Positions 43,768 through 52,912 are shown, counted from the first letter of the stretch. The stretch: DNA of 64,000 nucleotides from UBA4363 sp002393965 (GCA_946542925.1 CAMNLA010000052.1:62001-126000); one strand, 5' to 3'. Program-made: numbers and translations. The notes: generated from the sequence alone by a model not told the origin.

Positions 43768-45414
43768 TCACAGGACGACTGTGACAGACTGTTCCGCCGG
43801 CGACGGCTCCTCCACTTCCTCCACTTCCCCTGGCGCCGAAAGCGTCTTCTCGGACTCCGACGGTGTCTGAGGGGCTGCCGCCTTCTCTGGTTGCTCTGCA
43901 TTCTCAGCCTTCTCGATCTTCTTTAGGACGGATGCCGGAACTGCCGGACGCGCTTTTCCGACGGTCGGTTTCACGCTGTCGGTGCTTACCGTTCCCGCTT
44001 GGGGCTTGACATACGTCCCCCCTGCCTGATGGAGGTATTTGACATACCGGGCACAGATATGGGGGGAATAGGCATTGAAAATATTATTGCAGAACAGTAT
44101 ATCTGTGATGTGATTGTCCCGTACGTACTGCTTCATGTTACGCGTAAAGTAACGGAAATCAACGACGTGAACCTCACCGAATGAGTAGAAGAGAAACGCA
44201 GGAAGCATGTTGCCGAACGAGTCTTTCAGGATCAGCAGACGGCGGTCCGACTTGGTCGATGTGCGCACACGGACGATGCGCGTGTCCGACCCCATCAGTG
44301 TACAGTACGCGCCTCCCGAACCATCGCGGTAGTGATAGAAAAAAGGTCCGTTATAGGTGCGTCCCTCACCCGTGACTCGGTAGTGTTCGTCAATGCGATA
44401 ATCCGTGTACGTAGTCGTATAGGAAACCCCTTCCGGGACATAATAGACAAAGTCCTCCGGAGCATTGCGGATGGCGATGTCACCGGAATAGCCGTACATC
44501 GAACCGACGTAGCGACGGACTACCTTGCGCGTGTATTTGGAAAGAGGCTGGAACGGGACACCCGCAACTCGAGCAAAGGCCTGAGCGGCATAGTAGCCTC
44601 CCAACGGCGACCAATGGTGGTCGGTTCGCAGGAAGATCGGCTCTCTGAAGTGCTGTGCGAGAGGTGTGTAGGCATCCACCGCCTTCACCCCGGAGGCAAG
44701 GTGTGAATAGATGTTATTGATAACCGGACGCTCGGGGTTGGAACTCTTACGGGCTTTCTGAGGCAGATAGAAATCAACCGCCGTAGGAATCACCATGCAG
44801 TAGATGTTCACCCCGGGCAAGGCTTCGTGGTATGCATTGGCAGCATTGGCATATTGTACTCCGCCCTTGCTGCTGCCACCGAAGGCCATGAGGGCACGCA
44901 CCGAATCAGCCTCTCCCACGATGATGATGCCCGCATTGGCTATCTTGGCCGTGCCGTTCTCGGTAAGCGGCAGGTCGTCAATGTAACGCTCGTCCGCCTC
45001 TCTCGCCTCTTCTGCGGCTCGCAATGCCTCCGCGTCGGGATCGGACGGAACGTCCGTACTGGCATGGAAAGAGATATTCTCAGCCCCTCCCACATGGAGC
45101 CGGACCAGGTCCTTCCCTATCATGGATATCGTCAACAACTCATCACGGTAGGGTTCCGTGTCGGAAAACCAATGCGAGAACGACGTCGCAAACATACCGG
45201 ACAGGAATCCGTCGCACGTAAAGGAGGGACGTTTTGTCAGGTCTCTCTTCTCGAGATGGGAATAGGTACTTCGTGGCAGAAAATCAAATACCGCAGACAC
45301 TGCGACATAGGCCGTCCCTATTAGGATAATATAAATTAGATGTCTTTTCAATGGTCCGTTTGTTTTTTTTAAGATGAAGTTGGCATCCCACCAACTCCCA
45401 TCTGACGCTGTCAT
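43768..45414 (-). CDS. DHHW family (AlgJ/AlgX-like) protein, long form
   Basis: 548 residues. One transmembrane segment (about 25-45) is followed by an extracytoplasmic SGNH-like domain with the signature RTDHHWSPLGGYYAAQAF (DHHW at 265-268) and LLILKDSFGNMLPAFL (Ser about 399). Residues 475-548 are a low-complexity Ala/Pro/Glu/Ser tail. AlgJ and AlgX pass acetyl groups to alginate in Pseudomonas; by family this protein acetylates or helps acetylate an exported glycan. The ATG at 45414 begins MTASDGSWW. A TTG about 21 codons in (LKRHLIYII) would give a neater signal anchor. 123 bases separate it from the second DHHW gene. Confidence 0.85.
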   Translation of the reverse strand: MTASDGSWWDANFILKKTNGPLKRHLIYIILIGTAYVAVSAVFDFLPRSTYSHLEKRDLTKRPSFTCDGFLSGMFATSFSHWFSDTEPYRDELLTISMIGKDLVRLHVGGAENISFHASTDVPSDPDAEALRAAEEAREADERYIDDLPLTENGTAKIANAGIIIVGEADSVRALMAFGGSSKGGVQYANAANAYHEALPGVNIYCMVIPTAVDFYLPQKARKSSNPERPVINNIYSHLASGVKAVDAYTPLAQHFREPIFLRTDHHWSPLGGYYAAQAFARVAGVPFQPLSKYTRKVVRRYVGSMYGYSGDIAIRNAPEDFVYYVPEGVSYTTTYTDYRIDEHYRVTGEGRTYNGPFFYHYRDGSGGAYCTLMGSDTRIVRVRTSTKSDRRLLILKDSFGNMLPAFLFYSFGEVHVVDFRYFTRNMKQYVRDNHITDILFCNNIFNAYSPHICARYVKYLHQAGGTYVKPQAGTVSTDSVKPTVGKARPAVPASVLKKIEKAENAEQPEKAAAPQTPSESEKTLSAPGEVEEVEEPSPAEQSVTVVL

Positions 45415-45537
45415 TTTATTCTACAGACTTTTTTCTCTGACTGTGTTGCGACTGTCGCTTCCACACAGCCTCGTCTCGTTTTGTTTTTGACTCTCTTCCT
45501 ATTGGCTCTCACCATCAGAATAAAAGTATTTCTTCCG

Positions 45538-46704
45538 TCATTCCCGCCCGGATAAGATCACCTCTTCGACATGGGTGGAAGGGGCTTCCAGCAAGCGCAG
45601 AATCTTGACCGAGGTACTTGGATTATACGCGTGCTGGAGATTGTTGACAATCAGCACATCGGTTATGCCGGCCTGGGTAATGTAATCAAGTACGTTTCCT
45701 TGAAAGTAACGGAAATCGATGACGTTCACCTCGTCGAACGAACGGAGCAGAAACGATGCGAGCGCATTGCCATAGGAGTCTTTTACAATGAGCAGCCGAC
45801 GGCCTGATCTCGCCTCCGGATAGCGTACCCGCGTCGTGCGCGCATCGCCATTCATGAACGTGGAGTAGGCTCCGGGACTGCCGTCTCTCCGGGGCAGGAA
45901 AAACGATGATTCATAGGGCTCTCCGCTGATCGAGACCACGCTGCGCAGAATACGGTGATCCAGGTACGTGGTCGTTATACGACTGCTGTCAAGGGGACGA
46001 TACCATATAAAATCTTCCGTCGTGTTCTTTACCGTACGTGATTCGGACCAACGGCCCATCGTGCCGTTGAAACCATGTATGACCTTTCGTTCGTAGTCGG
46101 CTGTATCCGGCACTGCCACTCCCGCCTGCGAGGCGAAAGCACGTGCCGCATAATAGGCGCCGAGCGGCATCCAATGATGATCCGTACGGGCATAGATCGG
46201 CTCCGATACGTGCGACGAAAGAGAGTCCCACACATCAACCGCACGAACACCCTCTCCCATCTGGGTATATGCCCTGCGAATGACCGGATGCTGATCGTTG
46301 CTCAACCCCTTCGCACCTTCTGGCAGATAGTATGCCGCGGAAGTGGGGACTATCATGTTCCAAAGACGGATGGAACTGTCGAGACTCCCACGCCAGCGGT
46401 TGACCATGTCGGAATAATAGGTAAACTCATCAGGTGCGCCGCCAAACGCTTCCATGGCACAGACGCGATCCTTCTCCAACGAAACGATGATGCCGCGGGG
46501 TGTTTTCCAGCAACGTGCCGGAGCTGCGGTTGAAAAGGCGACAAACAAAAGCAGGACAAGGAAGGTCACGAAACTCACGCTCCGCAACGGACGAAGGACT
46601 GAATTCAACGTTCCTTTTGCTCCCACGCAACTGGAATCGTTGGTTGTCACTGAAGGGATCCTTGTTTCTCGATCCTGCTCACACTTATTTTTCAGATGGT
46701 TCAT
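45538..46704 (-). CDS. DHHW family (AlgJ/AlgX-like) protein, short form
   Basis: 388 residues from the ATG at 46704, two bases after the MBOAT stop; a TTG at 46710 is in frame but overlaps that gene. A hydrophobic segment (about 45-62) anchors or exports it. The catalytic motifs are YARTDHHWMPLG (DHHW about 175-178) and LLIVKDSYGNALASF (about 304-318). It parallels the neighbouring 548-residue protein over the whole catalytic core (GEGVRAVDVWDSL vs SGVKAVDAYTPL) but lacks the tail and the insert before the core, so the pair looks like an old duplication. Its role is inferred to be acetyl transfer to a glycan outside the inner membrane. Confidence 0.85.
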   Translation of the reverse strand: MNHLKNKCEQDRETRIPSVTTNDSSCVGAKGTLNSVLRPLRSVSFVTFLVLLLFVAFSTAAPARCWKTPRGIIVSLEKDRVCAMEAFGGAPDEFTYYSDMVNRWRGSLDSSIRLWNMIVPTSAAYYLPEGAKGLSNDQHPVIRRAYTQMGEGVRAVDVWDSLSSHVSEPIYARTDHHWMPLGAYYAARAFASQAGVAVPDTADYERKVIHGFNGTMGRWSESRTVKNTTEDFIWYRPLDSSRITTTYLDHRILRSVVSISGEPYESSFFLPRRDGSPGAYSTFMNGDARTTRVRYPEARSGRRLLIVKDSYGNALASFLLRSFDEVNVIDFRYFQGNVLDYITQAGITDVLIVNNLQHAYNPSTSVKILRLLEAPSTHVEEVILSGRE

Positions 46705-46706
46705 AG

Positions 46707-48200
46707 TCAAAATCGTGTATAGATGAAGGCATTATTCGTATCTCCGACCAGGAGAGCCACAGAAAACGACAAGATAAAAAGGGACATCACTATGCGTACG
46801 CCTAAGACGAGTACCGTGCGCAAGAATGGAGAGAAACGCTGAATGGTGACGTCCGCCATTTTCGTGGCGCTGTCATAGATAGGCAGCGAGAAGAGAACGG
46901 CAAGGACGAATATCCAGAAATGATCCCAGAATGCACTTTCAACCGTGAAATCGAACAGGTCTCCTCGGAGATGGAAGAGGGTCGCGAAGAAGAAACGCAT
47001 GTCGGAAAAGTCTTCAAAATAAAAGATGCCCCACCCGATGACAACCACCACAAGGGCATAAAGGTGCAGAAAGGGCTTCCACGCAAACGATACAAGACGG
47101 AGAATGGTAAACTTCTCAAGAAAGACGATCACCCCAAAGAAGAGCCCCCAGAGTGCGAAGTTCCAGGACGCTCCGTGCCAGAGACCCGTGAGCATCCAGA
47201 CAACGAAGATATTGAGTGCCTGATGACGGCGGTTGCCTCCCATTGGGATATAGACATAGTCGCGGAAGAAGGAGCCGAGCGAGATATGCCAACGACGCCA
47301 GAACTCCGTGATGGATGAGGAACAGTAGGGATGACGGAAGTTCTCGTTGAAGCGGAAACCAAGACAGCGGCCCAGGCCGATGGCCATGTCGCTGTAACCG
47401 GAGAAGTCATAGAAAATCTGTAAGGTGAAGGCCACAATGCCCAGAGCCGCACCGGCGACGGTGAGTTGTGAGTCAGGATGACCGCCCGAAATGAATCCTC
47501 CGCCTAAGAACTGCATGGAGACCGCAGAGAGCTGGTTGGCAAGGAGAACCTTCTTGCCCAGACCGATAAGGAAACGCCAGATGCCCTCGCTCACGTCGAC
47601 GGCAGTGACGTGACGGCGACGGATGTCGGTAGCAATGGTAGTATAGCGCACGATAGGTCCCGCGATGAGTTGCGGGAACATGGAGATATAGAGCAACAAG
47701 CCGAAGAAATTGCGCTGAGGGGGGGCTTCACGCCGATAGACATCGACAAGGTAGGAAATGCTTTGGAAGATATAGAAACTGATACCGATCGGGAGTACAA
47801 TGTGCGGGTCGTGGAACGGAAGGCTAAACGATGCAAGCGTGGTGGCTATGAGACCGGCATACTTGAAAACTCCCAGAATGGACACATTAAGCACGATACC
47901 GAGAATGAGAGCCGCCTTGCGCTTGCCAAGGGAGACGTCGTATGCTCCGATGAGCATCCCGAGCAGGTAGTTCAAGAGAACACTGCCGACCATAAGAAGA
48001 ACATAGACAGGCTCTCCCCAGGCGTAGAAGATGAGCGAAAAGAGGATGAGGACGGCGTTGCGCAGTGTGCAGACATAATGACGGCGTCTGCGCAGTGGAC
48101 GTGGAGTAAGCAACGTCCTGTCCACACTGAGAGCAAGAAAGTAGGTCAGCAGGAACAGCGGAATGAAGATGAAAAGAAAAATCAGGTCCGAAAATACCAT
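46707..48200 (-). CDS. MBOAT family O-acyltransferase (AlgI-like)
   Basis: 497 residues with about 10-12 hydrophobic segments. The AlgI-type signature is complete: SFYIFQSISYLVDVYRR, the conserved block EFWRRWHISLGSFFRDY (about 299-315), then IPMGGNR, and the catalytic His of GLWHGASWNFALWG (about 342). AlgI moves acetyl groups across the inner membrane to a periplasmic transferase. Here the DHHW proteins encoded right after it are the likely acceptors. The gene lies 13 bases after the SGNH gene and 2 bases before the next, so they form one operon. Confidence 0.93.
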   Translation of the reverse strand: MVFSDLIFLFIFIPLFLLTYFLALSVDRTLLTPRPLRRRRHYVCTLRNAVLILFSLIFYAWGEPVYVLLMVGSVLLNYLLGMLIGAYDVSLGKRKAALILGIVLNVSILGVFKYAGLIATTLASFSLPFHDPHIVLPIGISFYIFQSISYLVDVYRREAPPQRNFFGLLLYISMFPQLIAGPIVRYTTIATDIRRRHVTAVDVSEGIWRFLIGLGKKVLLANQLSAVSMQFLGGGFISGGHPDSQLTVAGAALGIVAFTLQIFYDFSGYSDMAIGLGRCLGFRFNENFRHPYCSSSITEFWRRWHISLGSFFRDYVYIPMGGNRRHQALNIFVVWMLTGLWHGASWNFALWGLFFGVIVFLEKFTILRLVSFAWKPFLHLYALVVVVIGWGIFYFEDFSDMRFFFATLFHLRGDLFDFTVESAFWDHFWIFVLAVLFSLPIYDSATKMADVTIQRFSPFLRTVLVLGVRIVMSLFILSFSVALLVGDTNNAFIYTRF

Positions 48201-48213
48201 CGTAATCTTTTTT

Positions 48214-49059
48214 TTACTGAATTAGAGAGCCTATGCGCCGCGCAACATATTCTCCTATGCGCCGCGCACCGGACTTGTTCGTATGCGTGCCATCGACGGT
48301 GAACGTTCGCCTGCGTCGCTCGCGGGCCGCGCTGATAAGGGTGGGTGTGTCCAGTCGGATAAGGTCAATGCCAAGTCTGTTGGCACAGGATTCGATAATG
48401 GACGCCGTCACTCGCAAATCATGCACTGGAAAGGCGGTGGACTGAAACGGAGTGAGCAGGACAAGACGGGCTTGTGGGAAGAAATGCCGGAGGAGGAGGC
48501 AGTCGTAACGCAAGGCGAGGGAGAGACTGGTCAGCGAGCCCGGGGTATAGCATAGAAGGACAGAGTCTGACTCGAAGAACGCTGTCTCTGGAGAGACTCC
48601 GAAACGGTTCGGACGGCTGGCGCCAAACCAGGCATCGTTGGTGCCTGCGAGGATAATAATCAGGTCGGGCGATGGTATACGATGCGCTTGCACGTCATTA
48701 CGGAGACGGAGAATCTGGTTGTAGATAACGTTCTTGTCGGAAAGAATGGAGGAACTGTCCCGAACGTCGGCACTGGTCCGCGAGGTATGCGTCCACGTGG
48801 CTCCACTGCGCGCATAACTGCGATAGGACGAGTTGGAGAAGAACGAACGGAATGAGGATGTCCATCCCTCTTCGCGCGTACAGTCATTACCTCCCAGCCA
48901 AGTATGAGAATCACCCAGGAAAACAACGCTGCCGACAGACAGGGACTGTGAATCCATAGTAGTGGCAGATCGTGCCGCCATGGAAAAGTGAAGGAATACC
49001 GGCAGTCCGAAGTAGAAAACCGCCGACACAAGGACCCTATGTAAACGAAGGAAGTACAA
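48214..49059 (-). CDS. Exported SGNH/GDSL hydrolase
   Basis: About 281 residues if started at the TTG at 49059 (LYFLRLHRVLVSAVFYFG); a GTG at 49029 is also possible. A TTG at 49089 is ruled out because it lies in the -7 box. No ATG occurs before the hydrophobic segment. The four SGNH blocks are visible: VVFLGDSHTWLGG (Ser), ARSGATW (Gly), LAGTNDAW (Asn) and DGTHTN (Asp, His). It is an exported esterase or acetyltransferase-type enzyme. As first gene of the MBOAT-DHHW operon it may acetylate or deacetylate the same glycan. Confidence 0.8.
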   Translation of the reverse strand: MYFLRLHRVLVSAVFYFGLPVFLHFSMAARSATTMDSQSLSVGSVVFLGDSHTWLGGNDCTREEGWTSSFRSFFSNSSYRSYARSGATWTHTSRTSADVRDSSSILSDKNVIYNQILRLRNDVQAHRIPSPDLIIILAGTNDAWFGASRPNRFGVSPETAFFESDSVLLCYTPGSLTSLSLALRYDCLLLRHFFPQARLVLLTPFQSTAFPVHDLRVTASIIESCANRLGIDLIRLDTPTLISAARERRRRTFTVDGTHTNKSGARRIGEYVARRIGSLIQ

Positions 49060-49368
49060 ACCGTTCGTTTCTAAAAAAAACAGAGACAAAGGTAAGCAAA
49101 AGAGTTTATTTTCAATAGTCCTTTTTACGCCCTTTGCTCGTCACCGTTGGTTCAGGTCTGTACAACGTATGGTATGCTCAGGTCTCCGACCCTCTCCTTG
49201 CTTTGAAACGCGGCAAGTAAAAACGTATTTGGTACCAAGGTTAGTCCGGGATACGCTCCTGTCTGCCGTTGTCCTGACCATGGATAGCAGACGTGGCTGT
49301 ATTTTACAGGAAAAAAGGTAGGATAAAAAAACATCAGACAACAGACTTCTCTCTCTTTCGACTCTTGC
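49060..49368. other. Intergenic region upstream of the acetylation cassette
   Basis: About 300 non-coding bases holding the cassette promoter at 49087-49115. No other gene or RNA was recognised, and the short open frames here show no protein-like features. Confidence 0.5.
49087..49115 (-). promoter_or_regulatory. Promoter of the O-acetylation cassette
   Basis: On the minus strand TTG (49115-49113), an 18-base spacer and TACCTTTG (49094-49087). Transcription would start near 49080 and cover the SGNH, MBOAT and DHHW genes. Confidence 0.65.
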
Positions 49369-50295
49369 CTATCTGAGCAGCCCGAGACCCTCAGCGGAGA
49401 GGAATGGCAGTAACTCATGTTGCGGAATGACAAACGACGGAACCCCAGCCGCATAACAGGCTATTTCGTAAGGCTGATAACTGACCACGAGGCCCTCTTC
49501 TGTGAAATAGGGAGACATCTGAGGCATAGGAATAGTTGAGAAATCTTCCACCTGTAGGGATTCTCGCAGTTCCTCATCTGTCTGACAGCCGAAATACTCC
49601 CGCAGGCCTCTTCGGATTAGATGCTGCCACTTCTGCCGGTCATAATCGGACCGGAGAAGGTCTGACAGTTCCATCCGTTTGCCGTCACTACTCCGGATGA
49701 TGAGCCCTCCGATACCATGCATGCCGTGAACGCCTCCCATATAGGTATAGTAGCTCACGGTCAGGTTGAACATTCGGGAGGTCTCGTATTCCGGACTGAC
49801 GAAGTACTCACAGGAACCCTGTTCGTAGGAAATGTCTCGGACGTCTGACATCCCTTCCATGATGGTCTTCATGTTGTCAAGGGCATAGTGTCTTGCCAGC
49901 GTCAACCCACTTCTGTACGGTCCAGCGTATGAACCGCCCACCGCATCGCTGACGGAATGAAGAATAGAAGTATCAACTTCTTTCCTGCCAGTACGGGGAT
50001 AGACGAACACACATGTTGTCGTATCACCATACGAAGAAGCCATTACGCATACCACCGAATCGTGCTTCGCATAGACAGAACCACCCATGTCAGAAACAGA
50101 AGACAATCTCACACAAAAGACGGTATCCTGCCCGATCAGGAGTGGCTCATGCGTGGCAGAATCAGCCAAAACATCCTCTGTTGACGCCATGTCCACCGCC
50201 GATAGTGCGGACGAGTTCCGACATGAAGCAAGTGTCAGACCGCACAGAGCCATGAACGACGGAATGAGCAAGCGACAAAAATAGGTTCGGTACAT
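49369..50295 (-). CDS. DUF3298-domain lipoprotein (RsiV-like)
   Basis: 308 residues. A lipoprotein signal (LIPSFMALCGLTLASC, lipobox Cys about residue 25) is followed by a DUF4163/DUF3298-like body: YFVSPEYETSRMFNLTVSYYTYMGGVHG, GGLIIRSSDGKRMELSDLLR, MPQMSPYFTEEGLVVSYQPYEIACYAAG. Related domains occur in the Bacillus anti-sigma factor RsiV, which binds lysozyme, but here there is no sigma-binding part, so the function is not known. The ATG at 50295 is the first after the -7 box TATCTTTG (50325-50332). The open frame continues upstream through the G-rich repeat, which is not taken as coding. Confidence 0.8.
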   Translation of the reverse strand: MYRTYFCRLLIPSFMALCGLTLASCRNSSALSAVDMASTEDVLADSATHEPLLIGQDTVFCVRLSSVSDMGGSVYAKHDSVVCVMASSYGDTTTCVFVYPRTGRKEVDTSILHSVSDAVGGSYAGPYRSGLTLARHYALDNMKTIMEGMSDVRDISYEQGSCEYFVSPEYETSRMFNLTVSYYTYMGGVHGMHGIGGLIIRSSDGKRMELSDLLRSDYDRQKWQHLIRRGLREYFGCQTDEELRESLQVEDFSTIPMPQMSPYFTEEGLVVSYQPYEIACYAAGVPSFVIPQHELLPFLSAEGLGLLR

Positions 50296-50324
50296 ATTCG
50301 TAAGATTTCTAAAGTTGACAGATT

Positions 50325-50332
50325 CAAAGATA
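50325..50332 (-). promoter_or_regulatory. -7 box of the DUF3298 lipoprotein gene
   Basis: TATCTTTG on the minus strand, 29 bases before the ATG. The G-rich repeat begins about 28 bases upstream of it, where the -33 region would end. Confidence 0.5.
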
Positions 50333-50359
50333 CAAACAAAAACATCAATTTCCACACAC

Positions 50360-50394
50360 CCCCTCCATCCCCTCCATCCCTCCATCCCCTCCAC
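50360..50394. repeat. C-rich 9-base tandem repeat; G-rich on the minus strand
   Basis: Four units of CCCCTCCAT-type sequence (lengths 9, 9, 8, 9). The minus strand has four runs of at least three G, each separated by ATGGA, a canonical G-quadruplex pattern. It shares the CTCCA core with the 11-base repeat at 42265-42429. Confidence 0.85.
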
Positions 50395-50503
50395 CTTATA
50401 CCTTATTTGTGGTAGTAAAATAGAAGAAACATGGTATTTCGACCTGTCTCGGATTGCCCGACCTTTGTACCCGTCATCACAAACACTTTAAATCATTTCT
50501 ATC

Positions 50504-51673
50504 ATGAATCATTCTGACAACATCGAAACAAAACTCATCCACGGAGGTATCTCGTTGGACGAACACACCGGGGCTGTCAATGTCCCTGTCTATCTGACTT
50601 CCACCTTCAAACAGGACGGATTGGGAATCCGACGCGAAGGATGGGAATATGCCCGCACAGGCAACCCGACACGCGCCGCTCTCGAATCGCTCATTGCTGA
50701 TCTCGATGGTGGAACCGGAGGCTTTGCCTTTGCCAGTGGCATGGCTGCCATCAACGCCGTACTATCTCTCCTCAGAGAGGGCGACCGCGTACTGATATCA
50801 AGCAATGTCTATGGCGGTACCTACCGCATCCTGGACAAGGTCTGGAAAAACTTCGGACTCTCTTATACCATCGCGGATACTGGCGACCTGAATCACTTTG
50901 AATCCGCCATCTCTCCGGATGCCAGAGCCGTTCTGATCGAAAGTCCGGCCAATCCACTGCTGACGGTCACCGACATACAGGCTGTCGCTGATATCGCTCA
51001 CCGTCATGGCCTGTTGGTCATTGTCGATAACACCTTCATGACTCCCTATCTGCAAAAACCGCTTGAATTAGGGGCTGACATCGTTGTTTACTCCGCAACG
51101 AAATACCTCGGCGGACATTCTGATGTCATAGCAGGACTGGTGGTCGCACGCAACAACGAGTTGTGCGAACAGTTGGCTTTTATTCAGAATGCAACGGGAG
51201 GTACGTTGGGACCTTTTGACAGTTTTCTGCTTCAGAGGGGTATCAAAACGCTCTCCGTCCGACTGGATCGACACGTCTCCAATGCCGAGAAGATGGTCAG
51301 TCATTTGCTTCATCATCCCGCAGTCAGAAAAATCTACTACCCTGGACTGCAGAACGACCCCGGATTCGAGGTCAACCGGAAACAAGCCAAGAACGGAGGT
51401 GCCATGATTTCTTTTGAACTGAATCCTGAACGGTATGATGTCCGACTGTTCTTCAAAAGTCTGCGGCTCATCATGCTGGCCGAAAGTCTCGGAGGCGTGG
51501 AAAGCCTGGTATGCCATCCGGCCTCTATGACCCATGCCTCCATACCGAAGGACGTGCGCGAGAAAGTGGGGATTACCGATGGACTCATACGGCTTTCAAT
51601 TGGAATCGAGTTGATCGACGACTTAATAAATGACATAGACCAAGCTATTGATTCATCAGAAATTAAGAAATAA
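50504..51673 (+). CDS. mccB: Trans-sulfuration PLP enzyme, cystathionine gamma-lyase-like (MccB type)
   Basis: 389 residues of the Cys/Met metabolism PLP family. KLIHGGISLDEHTGAVNVPV, YARTGNPTRAALE, ASGMAAINAVLSLL, VDNTFMTPYLQ and the PLP lysine in YSATKYLGGHSDV are clear. The overall sequence resembles Bacillus subtilis MccB, which splits cystathionine to cysteine, more than MetB. The partner gene just downstream is MccA-like, which supports reverse trans-sulfuration (homocysteine to cysteine). Cystathionine gamma-synthase activity cannot be excluded. The upstream -7 box is weak (GACCTTTG around 50460-50467). Confidence 0.85.
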   Translation: MNHSDNIETKLIHGGISLDEHTGAVNVPVYLTSTFKQDGLGIRREGWEYARTGNPTRAALESLIADLDGGTGGFAFASGMAAINAVLSLLREGDRVLISSNVYGGTYRILDKVWKNFGLSYTIADTGDLNHFESAISPDARAVLIESPANPLLTVTDIQAVADIAHRHGLLVIVDNTFMTPYLQKPLELGADIVVYSATKYLGGHSDVIAGLVVARNNELCEQLAFIQNATGGTLGPFDSFLLQRGIKTLSVRLDRHVSNAEKMVSHLLHHPAVRKIYYPGLQNDPGFEVNRKQAKNGGAMISFELNPERYDVRLFFKSLRLIMLAESLGGVESLVCHPASMTHASIPKDVREKVGITDGLIRLSIGIELIDDLINDIDQAIDSSEIKK

Positions 51674-51708
51674 AAACTAAACCTTTACTTAAAACTGGAA
51701 TATTGGTT

Positions 51709-52617
51709 ATGAGATATTATAATTCCATGAAAGAACTCATTGGCAATACGCCACTGGTTCGACTGTCTCACTTAGGGGTCAAGCCCGGGGTGAATCTTTT
51801 CGCAAAATTGGAACTCTACAATCCTGCTGGCTCCACCAAGGATCGCACCGCTACCTATATGATTGAGAATGCGGAGAAAAAAGGAGAACTGCACAAAGGA
51901 AGCACCATCATTGAGGCCACAGCTGGCAATATGGGAATAGGCATTGCGTTCGCCGCACTGAACCGTGGATACAAGGTCCTGTTTGTCGTGCCCGAGAAGT
52001 TCTCTAGCGAAAAACAAGCCATCATGCGGGCTTTGGGAGCTAAGATCATCCACACTCCAAGCGAAGAAGGGATGCTCGGAGCCATCCGCAAGGCGGACGA
52101 GATCAAGAAGGAAACGAAAGGGGCGATCTCCCTCGGACAGTTTGTCAATGCCAGCAACCCACAGGCCCATTACGAAACCACGGGACCTGAAATATACAAG
52201 GATCTGGACGGCGATGTGGACTATGTCGTTGCCGGCGCCGGATCCGGAGGGACCATTACGGGAGTTCTGCGATACATCAAGGAACACAACCCATTCACCA
52301 GAGGCATCCTTGCCGACCCCGTCGGATCCACCATCGGAGGTGGAGAACACGGCGACTATAAAATCGAAGGCATCGGCAATAACTTCGTGGCAGACACCAT
52401 GGACCTTTCTCTGATCGATCGTGTGATCAAGGTCAACGACGAACAGGCCTTCTCCGCCGTTCATGAAGTGGCACTCAAGGAAGGTATTGTCGCTGGTTCC
52501 TCATCCGGAGCCGCCCTTCACGCCGCCTTGAAGGTCGCGTCTGAAATAGAACATGGCAATATCGTGGCAATTTTCCCAGATAGAGGAGATAGATATTTCT
52601 CAAAAGGACTATTTTAA
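51709..52617 (+). CDS. mccA: Cysteine synthase family enzyme, cystathionine beta-synthase-like (MccA type)
   Basis: 302 residues, fold-type II PLP enzyme. IGNTPLVRLSHLGV and the PLP lysine in NPAGSTKDRTATYMI are normal. The substrate loop reads EATAGNMGIGIA, where O-acetylserine sulfhydrylases have a PTSGNTG form; the EATAGN form is that of MccA-type enzymes joining homocysteine to an activated serine. GSGGTITGVLRYIKE and GSSSGAALHA close the active site. The ATG at 51709 was chosen over a TTG at 51703. It lies 35 bases after the mccB-like gene. Confidence 0.85.
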   Translation: MRYYNSMKELIGNTPLVRLSHLGVKPGVNLFAKLELYNPAGSTKDRTATYMIENAEKKGELHKGSTIIEATAGNMGIGIAFAALNRGYKVLFVVPEKFSSEKQAIMRALGAKIIHTPSEEGMLGAIRKADEIKKETKGAISLGQFVNASNPQAHYETTGPEIYKDLDGDVDYVVAGAGSGGTITGVLRYIKEHNPFTRGILADPVGSTIGGGEHGDYKIEGIGNNFVADTMDLSLIDRVIKVNDEQAFSAVHEVALKEGIVAGSSSGAALHAALKVASEIEHGNIVAIFPDRGDRYFSKGLF

Positions 52618-52868
52618 ATACCATAAAAACAACTATTTACATATATTATTTTGAATCATTACTTTATTAAAGCAGAGATTCAAACAGAGGAAAAGAGATG
52701 GAGCATAGCTACCAAGGGCAGACAGACCTTTTCTGCAAGGTAAATGGGCAGAGTCGAGGGTGCTCGTACGATGCCAGGACTCAAAAAAGGAACTGTCGAA
52801 AAAGAATTGATTCTCTTCTATCCATCGCCACTGGGTACTGTGCGAAGTTTCTGATTTAAAGTGTTGAC

Positions 52869-52912
52869 AGGGAGAATCTGCACAAGCGAGTGTCAGATTC
52901 TCCCTATTTTTT
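52869..52912 (+). terminator. Rho-independent terminator
   Basis: A 12-base perfect stem (AGGGAGAATCTG with CAGATTCTCCCT), a 13-base loop and a following ATTTTTT run. Confidence 0.85.

Noticed and set aside
47610..48302. 230-codon antisense frame over the MBOAT gene
   Set aside because: It is a highly charged, domain-less product opposite a membrane protein gene with a complete AlgI signature.
50296..50394. Upstream extension of the DUF3298 lipoprotein through the G-rich repeat
   Set aside because: It would place a Trp/Gly repeat and the -7 box inside the protein and bury the lipoprotein signal. The ATG at 50295 gives a normal signal.
51772..52464. 230-codon antisense frame over the mccA-like gene
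   Set aside because: It mirrors a well-supported PLP enzyme. The product has no recognisable domain, and the third-codon pattern fits the plus-strand gene.
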